Assembly (NCBI GenBank): GCA_019316985.1
Contig: CP079215.1
Span: 1,054,001 to 1,118,000, forward strand
Source of the DNA: Paraniabella defluvii
GTDB taxonomy: Bacteria > Bacteroidota > Bacteroidia > Chitinophagales > Chitinophagaceae
Length of the DNA: 64,000 nt
Direction of reading: 5' to 3'
In this document: positions 46,052 through 54,723 of the stretch, one piece after another
Position numbering within the stretch: the first letter of the stretch is position 1
How the letters are laid out: the number at the start of each line of letters is the position of its first letter
Position numbers and translations under genes: made by a program
The notes under the pieces: generated by a model
What the model saw: the letters and a program-made list of their open reading frames with translations, nothing else
The model's database searches: none
What the model was told of the DNA's origin: nothing

Positions 46052-46961
46052 ATGAAATATATTCTACTGGTATGGTTTGCCTTGTTTTGGGCTCCTGCCT
46101 GGGCTCAAACGACAACTTTTTTGACTCAGCCGGTATTGTTGCCAGCAGTTTTGAAGGCCTTATGAAAATAAAGCATGAATTTATTTTCACCGAGGGCCCC
46201 GTTGCCGATAAAGAAGGGAAGGTATATTTCACTGATCAGCCCAACAATAAAATATGGCGCTACGATCCGGCAACCACGGTGCTGTGGGAATTTAAAAAAG
46301 ACGCCGGCAGATCTAATGGTTTGGATATTGATGCAGCGGGAAATATTATTGCCTGTGCCGACGAAAATAATGAAATATGGTCGATAGATACCAGGGGACA
46401 TATTGTAAAAGTACTATTGGGCAAGGTTGGTGGTAAAAAACTAAATGGCCCTAATGATTTATGGATCGACCGTAAAGGAGGCATTTACTTCACCGACCCT
46501 TATTACCAGCGCGATTACTGGACACGTACTGAGCCTGAAATTAAAGAACAAAATGTGTATTACTTACCTAAAGGCGCTACTCAGCCCATAACGGTAAGCA
46601 GCGAACTGGTAAAACCTAATGGCATTACCGGCTCGGCAGACGGGCGCTATCTCTTTGTGGCCGACATTGGTGACAATAAAACCTACAGGTTTTCGATCAA
46701 TCCCGATGGCACTTTATCAGGCAGGCAATTATTTGTTTCGCAAGGGTCAGACGGAATAACTTTAGATAACAGGGGCAATCTTTACCTGACCGGCAACGGC
46801 GTTACCGTTTATGATGCTGCTGCACGAAAAATTGCCTATATACCAGTGCCCGAAAAATGGACGGCCAATATTTGTTTTGGGGAAAGGAAAGAAATATTCT
46901 TTTTATGACGGCAGGGCCATCGGTTTATTACTTAAGAATGAAGGTTAAAGGAAATGAATAA
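46052..46961 (+). CDS. SMP-30/gluconolactonase/LRE family protein, exported (frameshifted)
   Basis: Six-bladed beta-propeller lactonase-type protein of about 303 residues. A signal peptide (MKYILLVWFALFWAPAWAQ) leads into FIFTEGPVADKEGKVYFTDQPNNKIW, the Glu of TEGP being a family metal ligand; SNGLDIDAAGN, GPNDLWIDRKGGIYFTDPYY and KPNGITGSADGRYLFVAD provide the Asn and Asp ligands. Shifts near 46110 and 46880 break it; the restored end reads RNILFMTAGPSVYYLRMK. A sugar-lactone substrate is likely by family. It is divergent from rplK. Confidence 0.86.
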
Positions 46962-47032
46962 TGTAAGGCAGCATTACCGGCCAGGTGAGCTGCACCCAAA
47001 ATTTTATCAACCTAAATTTATCATTTGTCAAG

Positions 47033-47041
47033 TATTTTTGC
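47033..47041 (+). promoter_or_regulatory. -7 box of the HPr-kinase-like gene
   Basis: TATTTTTGC matches TAnnTTTG and lies 35 nt before the ATG at 47077, making this the likely start of the RiPP operon. Confidence 0.55.
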
Positions 47042-47076
47042 GCCCGGAACTAACCACGTAGTTATTAAAAAAATCA

Positions 47077-47970
47077 ATGACGTATTATTATCTCGCATTC
47101 GGTATTCCGCTAATTTCAGAAATCGAACTTCCCGCTCTGTTTCCAATACATAATTCGCAAACCTGGGAAAATCCGGTACATGTCAGGTTAGGTAGCGTTC
47201 CCGATCAACTCGTTGATGAAGGGCAAAATGCAGACAGGAATGCCTACTGCAACGCGAATGAAATGATTTATACTGTTGCTGAAAAAATACGCTTCTACAT
47301 TTCCGGTGGCAACCAGGTGATTATTGAGCCGATTGTTGCAGATTATCATGCCAACCTGATCTATTTTTATTCCAACGGGTTAGCGGCTATTTTGTACCAG
47401 CGGGATATGATCCCGTTTCATGTATCGGGTGTTTTTACGCAACCAGGCAAGGTAACTCTTTTTGCGGCGCCATCCGGAACGGGAAAGTCCACCCTAGCTG
47501 TCAAGTTACAGGAACTAGGCTATCAACCATTCACTGACGATACTGCCATATTATTTATTAAAGATGGGAAGTGTTATGCGCAGGCCTCCTACCCTATGAT
47601 TCGGCTTTGGGAACAAACACTGGACCAACAAAGTTTGCTAAATATTGCTGATAAGCAAAAGATTTTTGATGACGGCGACCGGGATAAATTCGGGTTTTCC
47701 TTTCACGGGCAATTTGCAACAGACCCGGTTGAAGTGGAAAAGATCATTTTTATTGAGAAAGAAGGAATTGAAATGAAAATAAGCCCCATCAAAAATATTG
47801 ATGCTTTTAAAGCTTTGTCCGATAATGTATACCGCAATCATTGGATACCGGCTATGCAAAAAAGCAGGCTGCAGTTTTCGCTGGTGGGCCAAATTTTGAA
47901 TACGGTTCCGCATTTTATGGCCACCCGGCCTAACGACGTTAACAGCTTTACTGAATTCCGCTTTTCATAA
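47077..47970 (+). CDS. HPr kinase/phosphorylase-like protein of a lasso-type RiPP cluster
   Basis: Intact, 297 residues. It resembles only the C-terminal catalytic part of HPr kinase: PFHVSGVF, then the Walker A loop APSGTGKST (131-139) and GYQPFTDDTAIL (Asp154-Asp155). The N-terminal 110 residues are family-specific. No HPr or PTS gene is nearby; instead the precursor follows 81 nt later. In paeninodin-type lasso clusters the HPr-kinase homologue phosphorylates the C-terminal Ser of the precursor, and the precursor here also ends in Ser. That role is therefore the best inference. It is the first gene of the cluster, with its own -7 box. Confidence 0.85.
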   Translation: MTYYYLAFGIPLISEIELPALFPIHNSQTWENPVHVRLGSVPDQLVDEGQNADRNAYCNANEMIYTVAEKIRFYISGGNQVIIEPIVADYHANLIYFYSNGLAAILYQRDMIPFHVSGVFTQPGKVTLFAAPSGTGKSTLAVKLQELGYQPFTDDTAILFIKDGKCYAQASYPMIRLWEQTLDQQSLLNIADKQKIFDDGDRDKFGFSFHGQFATDPVEVEKIIFIEKEGIEMKISPIKNIDAFKALSDNVYRNHWIPAMQKSRLQFSLVGQILNTVPHFMATRPNDVNSFTEFRFS

Positions 47971-48051
47971 AAAAAAATTTGCATAATTTTAATAAATAGC
48001 TATATTGCAGCTTATTAACGTATATAGCCCTAATTTAAAAAATCTTAATTT

Positions 48052-48147
48052 ATGGAAACTAAAAAACAATGGATAACCCCAGAAGTAACTGAAATTGAAA
48101 TTAACAATGGTGGTACTGCCGGTCCTGATGGGCCTGATAAATCGTAA
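48052..48147 (+). CDS. Short lasso-type RiPP precursor peptide
   Basis: A 31-residue frame, METKKQWITPEV then TEIEINNGG then TAGPDGPDKS. W7-x2-P10-x-V12 matches the leader recognition motif YxxPxL bound by PqqD-like domains, and Thr22 fits the conserved Thr at leader position -2, giving core GPDGPDKS (24-31) or AGPDGPDKS. Paeninodin's core also starts AGP and ends in Ser. Asp29 is the only late acidic residue for a ring (position 6 or 7). The core is too short for a threaded lasso. The gene is followed by an intrinsic terminator, usual for RiPP precursors that must be made in excess. No frame correction by one base yields a longer core. Confidence 0.72.
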   Translation: METKKQWITPEVTEIEINNGGTAGPDGPDKS

Positions 48148-48176
48148 TTCAACTACTGTTTAGAAAGGTATTGTAC

Positions 48177-48206
48177 AAAGCAGAGATATTCTCTGCTTTT
48201 TTATTT
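48177..48206 (+). terminator. Intrinsic terminator between precursor and cyclase genes
   Basis: AAAGCAGAGA (48177-48186) and TCTCTGCTTT (48190-48199) form a perfect 10-bp stem with loop TAT, followed by TTTATTT. It lies 29 nt after the precursor stop and 14 nt before the cyclase start, so it should act as a partial terminator that lowers downstream expression. Confidence 0.8.
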
Positions 48207-48219
48207 CCAAAACTTAAAA

Positions 48220-50106
48220 ATGGGTCAGATTCTAGGTTACTGGCATTGTTCCCCAAATGAGCCGGGTTATACAGAACAAGAGATGTATGATCCTGTTAAG
48301 CATTTTCCGCATAGAAGCGTCAATTTCTACGCAGCAAAATACCAGCTTCGGACATATTTCTGGTAGTGACTCAAGTAACATTTTATCGGTAAATCTTCCT
48401 GTTATTTACCAGAAGTCGGAATTTTGTTTACTGCGCAAGGTTTGCTTAACAACAAGGCTGCAATAATTCAACAGCTACAGTTAAAAGCTGATCATCTATA
48501 TGCCGATGAATGGCTTATGCTAAGAGCTTACTTGAAATGGGGAAGCAATTTATTCACCATTTAAACGGCGACTGGAGCGTTGCTATTTTTGATTTTAAAG
48601 AACGTGAGCTGTTTTTAGCGCGCGATCCATTAGGTTATACATCATTGTACTATTACAGTAGAGAAAACAGTTTTTACTTTAGCTCTTCAATTAAAAGTCT
48701 TCTACACCTGAAAAACTATCGCAAGCAACTCAATGAACTACACCTTATAAGAAATTTAACACTGTGGAACGACAACCAAACGCTGCATGAAACATACTAT
48801 AAAAATATTTACTCCCTGCCACCTGCACACACACTTTCTGTAAAGAATAAAATCTTAACTCTACAAAAATATTGGCCTGATAAGGAGTATCCAGTAATAA
48901 AATACAAACAATTACAACAATACGTTGATGAAATGCAGGAGATTTTTACCTGCGCAGTAAAATCAAGGGTCAACAGCAGTCCGTCAGTTGCGTCTATGCT
49001 AAGCGGCGGTCTAGACAGTAGCGCTGTAAGTTATATAGCCGCGGACCTTTTAAAAGAGCAAAAAAACATCTTACAACTTTCAGCCACGTACCATTATTTG
49101 AAAAAGAGATATCTGTTATACCGGAAAACAAGAACCGGATTCTAAATGAATTGCCTCTCATTATGCAGGTAGTAGAGGCCGCAGGTAATATGCAACCAGT
49201 CCTGTTAAATTCCCAGCATTACAGTATTCTTAAAGGCATGACAGATGCAATAGATATATTGGATGCCCCATCTCATGCTTCATGCAATTTATACTGGATG
49301 CTCGACATTTTCAGAACTACTCAACAACTTGGCTTTTCTACCCTATTGACCGGTGAAGGAGGTAATGGTAGCGTATCTTTTGTCGGTATAGATTACCTAC
49401 TGCCATTCAGTTTTTCAAGACTAAAACGACACCCTTATCTTTTTTAAGAAATCAGCTGATTAAACCTATTGCTAAAAAACACTTCTCTAATTTTCTGAAA
49501 AACAGAAAAGACCGGGCAAGTAATACTTTGCCAAATTATGTATCCAGCGTTTTTGCTACGAAACACATTCTGGAAGATTATGATATCTTAAACGACATAG
49601 ATCAAAACGAAAAGGATTTTAATCCCCTGTTTGGGATATCAGGAAACAAAAAGAACGATTCACTAATTCATATTTCCCCAGAAGCACTTTTGGAGCTGCA
49701 TCGAGTCATTATTTCGGCTTCAACTTAATGGACCCAACAACGGATATAGATTTAATGAACTATTTTTTCAGTATTCCTAATGAGGTTTTTTTGATGAGCA
49801 TTACAACAACAGAATGTTGGTGAAAAAAATGATGAAAGGGAAAATACCTGATCGTGTTCTATTTGAGAAGCGAAAAGGTTTGCAAAGCGCCGATATTGTA
49901 TATCGTGCAAAGGCTCAGTCAGCCGAATTAACTGAGGCGATAAAAAAATCAGCCTGAGCACTGCAGCCAATTATTACATAAACACAAGCGAGTTGTCTAA
50001 CACCTGGCAATTGTACCTCAACCAGAAATATACACAGCCTTATCAAATGCAGTGCTTATTAAAGGCTTTACAATTTGCCTTATTTTTACAAACCAATTTC
50101 GACTAG
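48220..50106 (+). CDS. Asparagine-synthetase-like lasso cyclase (frameshifted)
   Basis: Homologue of asparagine synthetase B, about 630 residues. The N-terminal glutaminase-like domain begins MGQILGYWH, lacking the Cys nucleophile at position 2, as in lasso cyclases; it retains HLNGDWSVAIFDFKERELFLARDPLGYTSLYYY (in part LARDPLGY). The ATP-pyrophosphatase motif is MLSGGLDSSAVS, with LLTGEGGNGS later. It would activate a precursor side-chain acid as AMP ester for macrolactam closure. At least seven shifts (near 48365, 48480, 49110, 49445, 49730, 49795 and 49955) break it. Stop TAG at 50104-50106, 15 nt before the PqqD-like gene. Confidence 0.85.
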
Positions 50107-50121
50107 TTTAAACATACGGGA

Positions 50122-50385
50122 ATGAACTATCAGTTTAACGCAAAAGATATATTAATAACACAGTTAGGTGAAGAAGGCGTAGCATTTAACAGCGCCACCA
50201 ATGAGTACTTTTCTTTAAATGAAACTTCCTTTAAAATTCTTAAAGGAATTGAAAATAATCTATCAGTCGACGCTATTTGCGGGCAACTGGAAAGTGAGTA
50301 TGACATTACAAAATCCGATTGTGAAAGGCAGGTAAATAGTACTATTCAGCTTTTTATTTCGAAGAAGTTGATTACAAAAGAATGA
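50122..50385 (+). CDS. PqqD-like precursor recognition protein (lasso B1)
   Basis: Intact, 87 residues. RiPP recognition element of the PqqD family: MNYQFNAKDILITQLGEEGVAFNSATNEYFSLNETSFKILKGIE shows the three-strand, winged-helix layout, with NEYFSLNETSFKIL as the most typical block (VxLNxTGxxIW in relatives). It would hold the W-x2-P leader motif and present the precursor to protease and cyclase. It overlaps the next gene by 4 nt (ATGA), so the two halves of the split B protein are translationally coupled. Confidence 0.87.
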   Translation: MNYQFNAKDILITQLGEEGVAFNSATNEYFSLNETSFKILKGIENNLSVDAICGQLESEYDITKSDCERQVNSTIQLFISKKLITKE

Positions 50386-50816
50386 TCAACAAAATCAAAT
50401 CTTTTTTTTGAGATTAGGCCCATCCAGGAAAACCATAGTGATTCAGGCATTGGGGATCTCTATATATACCTATTTCCTTTTTAGATTTTTTTAACCGGCG
50501 GGCCAGGTTTGGAGAAAAAACAGCTCCCTCAGCCAGAGTCAATCAATTGCCTCAAAAAAAAAAGCAAGTGATATAGGCTGGGCAATACAAGTTGTGGCAA
50601 AATATATATCCTGGAAAAATGTATGCCGGCACCAGGCTTACCAGGCAAAATTGCTTTGTAACTTTTATAAAATACCCTGTGTAATTTTCATTGGTTTTAA
50701 AAAGACCTTGCCAAAAATGAGATCGAGGCACATGCCTGGACGGTTGCTGGTGGAAGAATAATAACAGGCTTTTGCAATCCTGAGGAGTACGTTGTGCAAA
50801 GCGTATATAAAAATAA
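50382..50816 (+). CDS. Transglutaminase-like lasso leader peptidase (B2; frameshifted)
   Basis: Cysteine peptidase of the transglutaminase fold that removes the leader peptide. Blocks: IKSFFLRLGPSRKTIVIQALG, then CRHQAYQAKLLCNF with the likely catalytic Cys (near 50610), FIGF, and EAHAWTVAGG with the catalytic His (near 50735), as in other B2 proteins, and NPEEYVV at the end. Several shifts (near 50405, 50490, 50570, 50700) break it. The frame runs on into the ABC transporter; adding one A to the run near 50810 gives YKK and a TAA at 50814-50816 directly before an ATG, so the end given here is inferred. Confidence 0.78.
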
Positions 50817-52585
50817 ATGGCAAAGCATTAAAAATTTCAATCACAAAGACCTGGTTAAAAACGTCAGGCGCTCTCTGATACTATTATGGCAGACTAGTAA
50901 CTCTTTGGCTTTACTGACTTTAAGCCTGCATATAATACAGGCGCTGTTGCCGGTGGCCTCCTTTACTTTATTAAAATGTTGGTTGAAGGAGTTACTAGTA
51001 AACAAGCCTTTCCAGAAATTGTTCCTTTTATTATTTACTTCCTGGTTTCTCAATTGCTACTTGCCCTTACGCAGCAATATGCCAACTATATTATCACCAT
51101 TTATCAACCCAGGCTTACCGATTACCTTTCCAAACAAGTACTGGAAAAAGCAGTAAACGTCGATTACGGATATTACGAAAACCCGGCATACCACGACAAT
51201 ATGCATTTAGCGCAACAGCAATCGCTCTACAGGGCAGGAATGCTCTTGACCAGCTTTACAGCTTTTATCACGTCTGGCTTCGCCCTATTGTTTCTACTCT
51301 TGTTTTTTATCAGCATGCAATCTTTTTTTACTTTTTATAGCCTTCTCTCTTCCCCTGGCTGCCATAAATGGTATTATGGCATTGCCATTATGCAGCAGGA
51401 ACGGAAGCTAACGCCTCTTGAACGTGAAAGTAACTACTTACACCAGGTACTAACCGGTGTAAGTTTTGCAAAAGAAACACGGGTCTTTGGGTTTGGGTCA
51501 TTTTTTATTGAGAAGTTCGTTAGCATCCGCCGTTCCATTCGCCTGCAAAAGCAACGCTTAAATAAAAAGCTTACTAACTACAGCCTCATTGCAGAAGCAG
51601 TAGAAATAATCGCCATGGCGATTATATTTGCTATATTATCCAGGCAAACGATTGAGGGCGCTGTAACCCTTGGCTTATTTGTGGTATACATACAGGGATT
51701 TCAAAATCTGCAGCACAACTCTAAAAATTTCCTGCAAAGCGTTGTGCAGATTTTTCAGCAGCGCATCTTTTTACAAGATCTGTTTCAATTTCTTGATATA
51801 CCCTTATCTCAACAAAAGGTAGTCAAAACCCCTTCCCCTTACTCAATCGGGATTAGCTGTTAACAACCTGAGTTTCCAGTACTCCCCGACAGCAAACCGG
51901 TACTGCACCATATTTCCCTTCAATGCAAACCCGGACAGATCATTGCTATTGTGGGACAAAATGGATCAGGGAAGTCTACAATAATTAAACTGCTGGCTAA
52001 ATTGTATAAAGCTAATGAAGGGCAAATAACCTTTGACACTACAGCAATTGAATATTTCCCGGGATGTGTACAAAAGCCAGACTGTTTTCCTGTTCCAGGA
52101 TTTTGAGAAATACTTTTTACGATAGAAGATAATATTGTTCTGGGCGAACCTGATAAAGACAACACTAAAGCTGATATCCGCTCCGCTGCACAGGCTGCCG
52201 GAGCTGAAGGCCTGATATCAAAATTGCCGGAGGGGTATCAAACCCGCATGGGTCGTATATTTGAAGGCAGCGCACAATTGAGCGGCGGCGAGTGGCAAAA
52301 ATTGCACTTGCAAGAGTTTTTTACCGTGATAGTGCTCAACTCATTGTTCTGGACGAGCCTACCAGTGCATTAGATGCACCTGCCGAATTCGAGATATTTA
52401 AACAGATCAAAGCCATTGCAAAAAACAAAATGGTTATTTTGATAACACATCGATTATATAATTTGAAGATCGCCGATTATTTATATGTGATGGAAAACGG
52501 CCGGATTGCGGAAGAGGGTACTTTTGACGAATTGCTTGAAAAAAATGGCGCATTTGCACAGCTTTATAACATGCAGCAGCTATGA
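50817..52585 (+). CDS. ABC exporter of the RiPP cluster (frameshifted)
   Basis: Permease and ATPase in one chain, about 590 residues, half-transporter of the ABCB type. Membrane part with about six helices (for example ALLTLSLHIIQALLPVASFTLL, IVPFIIYFLVSQLLLAL, FALLFLLLFFIS); nucleotide-binding part with Walker A GQNGSGKST near 51960, signature LSGGEWQK near 52285, Walker B LIVLDEPTSALD near 52350, and the H-loop ITHR. There is no N-terminal C39 peptidase, consistent with a separate B2 leader peptidase. Shifts near 50980, 51330-51370, 51840, 51890-51950, 52060-52110 and 52300. It probably exports the finished peptide and gives immunity. Stop overlaps the next ATG by 4 nt. Confidence 0.86.
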
Positions 52586-53796
52586 TACTTATCGAAGACG
52601 TGAAATCAAAATACGGAACCGAAATAGCAATGGTATTGCTATGCTGCCGGCTGCATTTCAATACTGAAAAGCTTTCCAGCTTACAGCACTACATTGATAC
52701 CTGTGAAATAAACTGGGATGAGGTCATTTACCTCTCAAAATATCACAGAATTGAACCTGTTGTCTATAAAATATTAAGCAAGGTTGATTTGCCGGCTGCA
52801 ATTGCTTCACGCGTAAAGCAAAGCCAGTTTTTCTTAGTTCAGAATAATTTTAAACAGGCTTTAGAAACCGAACGAATAATAGAACTACTTGAATCCAGAG
52901 GCATAAAATGTACACCTTATAAGGGTGTTGCATTTTCCAGGCAGTTCTATGGCGATATTATTTCCAGGGAGTCAAGCGATATAGACCTGATTATAGCTCA
53001 TAACGACTTTAGCCGGGCATTAGAGTTGATGACAGCAGATGGTTACATTTTTGAAAACAAGATTGAATACAGCTATTATAAAGAAAAAATCTTCACAAGG
53101 AATAATAGCCTCAATTTCGACAAGTTCAAAGGAAATGCCAGAGAATTTCATATCGAATTCCATTGGCGGATAACTGAGAATTTTGTAAAGTCCATAACGA
53201 CGCACATCGACAGCTATTCAATAATTCCGATAAAATCATTTTAGCAAAGCATGAAGTAAGTGCTTTAAATGCCAATGCCCATTATATCACCCTATTTATT
53301 CATCATTCTAATCACGATGGGTTCAGGGTACTTAAGAATATCGTAGATCTTTGTCAAATTTTCCTTCCAACAATAAAGACATCGACACTCACTATATTAA
53401 AAACGCTTTTAAAAACCTCCGGTTAGTAAAAGCTGCAGCTGTCTGCTGCTACCTTTCCTCTGAACTACTGGGTCTCGACCTTCCATTATCCTCTGCAAAC
53501 AACAATAGCTTAATACCGGGGAAAGTAAAAGCCTTTTTATGGAGCGCTTACTGGGTAAAAGATCCTACCGCGATAGCGCCCTGGATAACCTTGATAACAG
53601 AAGCCAGCTATACCTCAAAGACTCCTTGTCGGAAAAAATCGCATTTATTTTTGCCGGTTTCAAACAAAGAGCCACACCTTCTTCGGAAGACCTGCAAACA
53701 CTTAAATTAAACCGGAACTTATACTTTCTTTATCCTGTTATTAAATCCTTCAGGCTGTTGACAAAAGGCATCGATAAAAAGCATATAAAACAATAA
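52582..53796 (+). CDS. Nucleotidyltransferase-fold protein of the RiPP cluster (frameshifted)
   Basis: About 405 residues, resembling the uncharacterised nucleotidyltransferase family NTP_transf_5. The N-terminal helical part ends in GIKCTPYKGVAFSRQFYGD, then the catalytic-type SSDIDLII (Asp-x-Asp). The middle has EFHIEFHWRIT and the C-terminal half is helical. Homologues accompany HPr-kinase lasso clusters in Bacillales, where one has been linked to sugar or nucleotide addition on the phosphorylated C-terminal Ser; the same step is inferred here. Shifts near 53228, 53370 and 53560. It is coupled to the ABC gene by an ATGA overlap and converges with the glycosyltransferase gene after 17 nt. 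Confidence 0.8.
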
Positions 53797-53813
53797 AAAT
53801 AAATATCATCTTC

Positions 53814-54694
53814 TTAATGATGATACCCTTTATACAAATGGTAGAAGACTAATAAATGAACCATTTTTATTCTGAAGGGAAGAGGCAAACGAGGATTTTC
53901 AGCGACCTGCATCAGTAACTTTCGTGGAATTAAATGATAAATTATCGTCCCTTTCCATGAGGTTAGAAAATTAACCTGAAAAACATCTTTAGCCCAGGGA
54001 TGCTTTTCCAGCAAATACTTTAACCCCTGGCCGGCAAATGCCTCTCTTTGTTGCAGGGCAAAGGATAAAGGTTTATCCATAACTCCAAATGCGACAGCTT
54101 GTTTATTGAATAAAACCTTCAAGCCAGACTCCTTTTGCATTCTGCATCCCAGCTCCGTATCTTCCCCACCATAGGTCTTAATGCCTTCGTCAAATCCATT
54201 GAGCTTAACAAATAAAGAAGCAGGCATTGATACATTTCCTGTTAATATATATCTTGCCGGTATTTCAGCCAGGTGGTTCTGAAACCGGTTCATACCCCTC
54301 GTCATGTCGTACTCCCCCAGATTGGGCCTCTTTTATAACAGATAAGTCCCTGGGAAATTACATTATTGACTAGTACAGCGTAATGCGATTCGAGGTAATT
54401 GTGCTCTACTACCAGATCTGAGTCTAAAAACAACACATAAGTCGCTGTCAGGCAACCTAATGCCAGGTTACGTGTTGCGGCCCTGCCATGATTTTTATTA
54501 TCAGCGTGTTGCAGGCATTCCAGCATAAATCCGAAACAACCTGAAGAAAGATACTCCAATGTTCCGTCGGCAGAACCATCTACCGCAACCCACACTTTAA
54601 AATTGCGAAAAGTTTGCGTCTCCAGGCTTCCGAGACACTTCTTCAGCTCTTCGAGGTTATTATAGGTTGGTATAACAATATCAAAGAGCAGCAT
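53814..54694 (-). CDS. GT2-family glycosyltransferase (frameshifted)
   Basis: GT-A fold glycosyltransferase of about 293 residues: FDIVIPTYNNLEELKKCLGSLETQ start, VAVDGSADGT, NHGRAATRNLALG, VLFLDSDLV (the DxD metal motif), and TGNVSMPASLFVKLNGFDEGIKTYGGEDTELGCRM in the acceptor half (abridged: GGEDTELGCRM). One shift near 54303. It is on the minus strand, facing the nucleotidyltransferase, so it may be part of the RiPP system or an unrelated surface glycosylation gene; convergent placement argues against a shared operon. No signal peptide. Confidence 0.85.
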
Positions 54695-54723
54695 GCAATA
54701 AATCTGTTTTAAACTGAACCATT

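Noticed and set aside
48120..48180. A longer precursor core reached by a frameshift (LINRNSTTV)
   Set aside because: It would need two added bases or one removed base; a single-base addition instead gives an immediate stop. Frame 0 ending in DKS also fits the kinase context.
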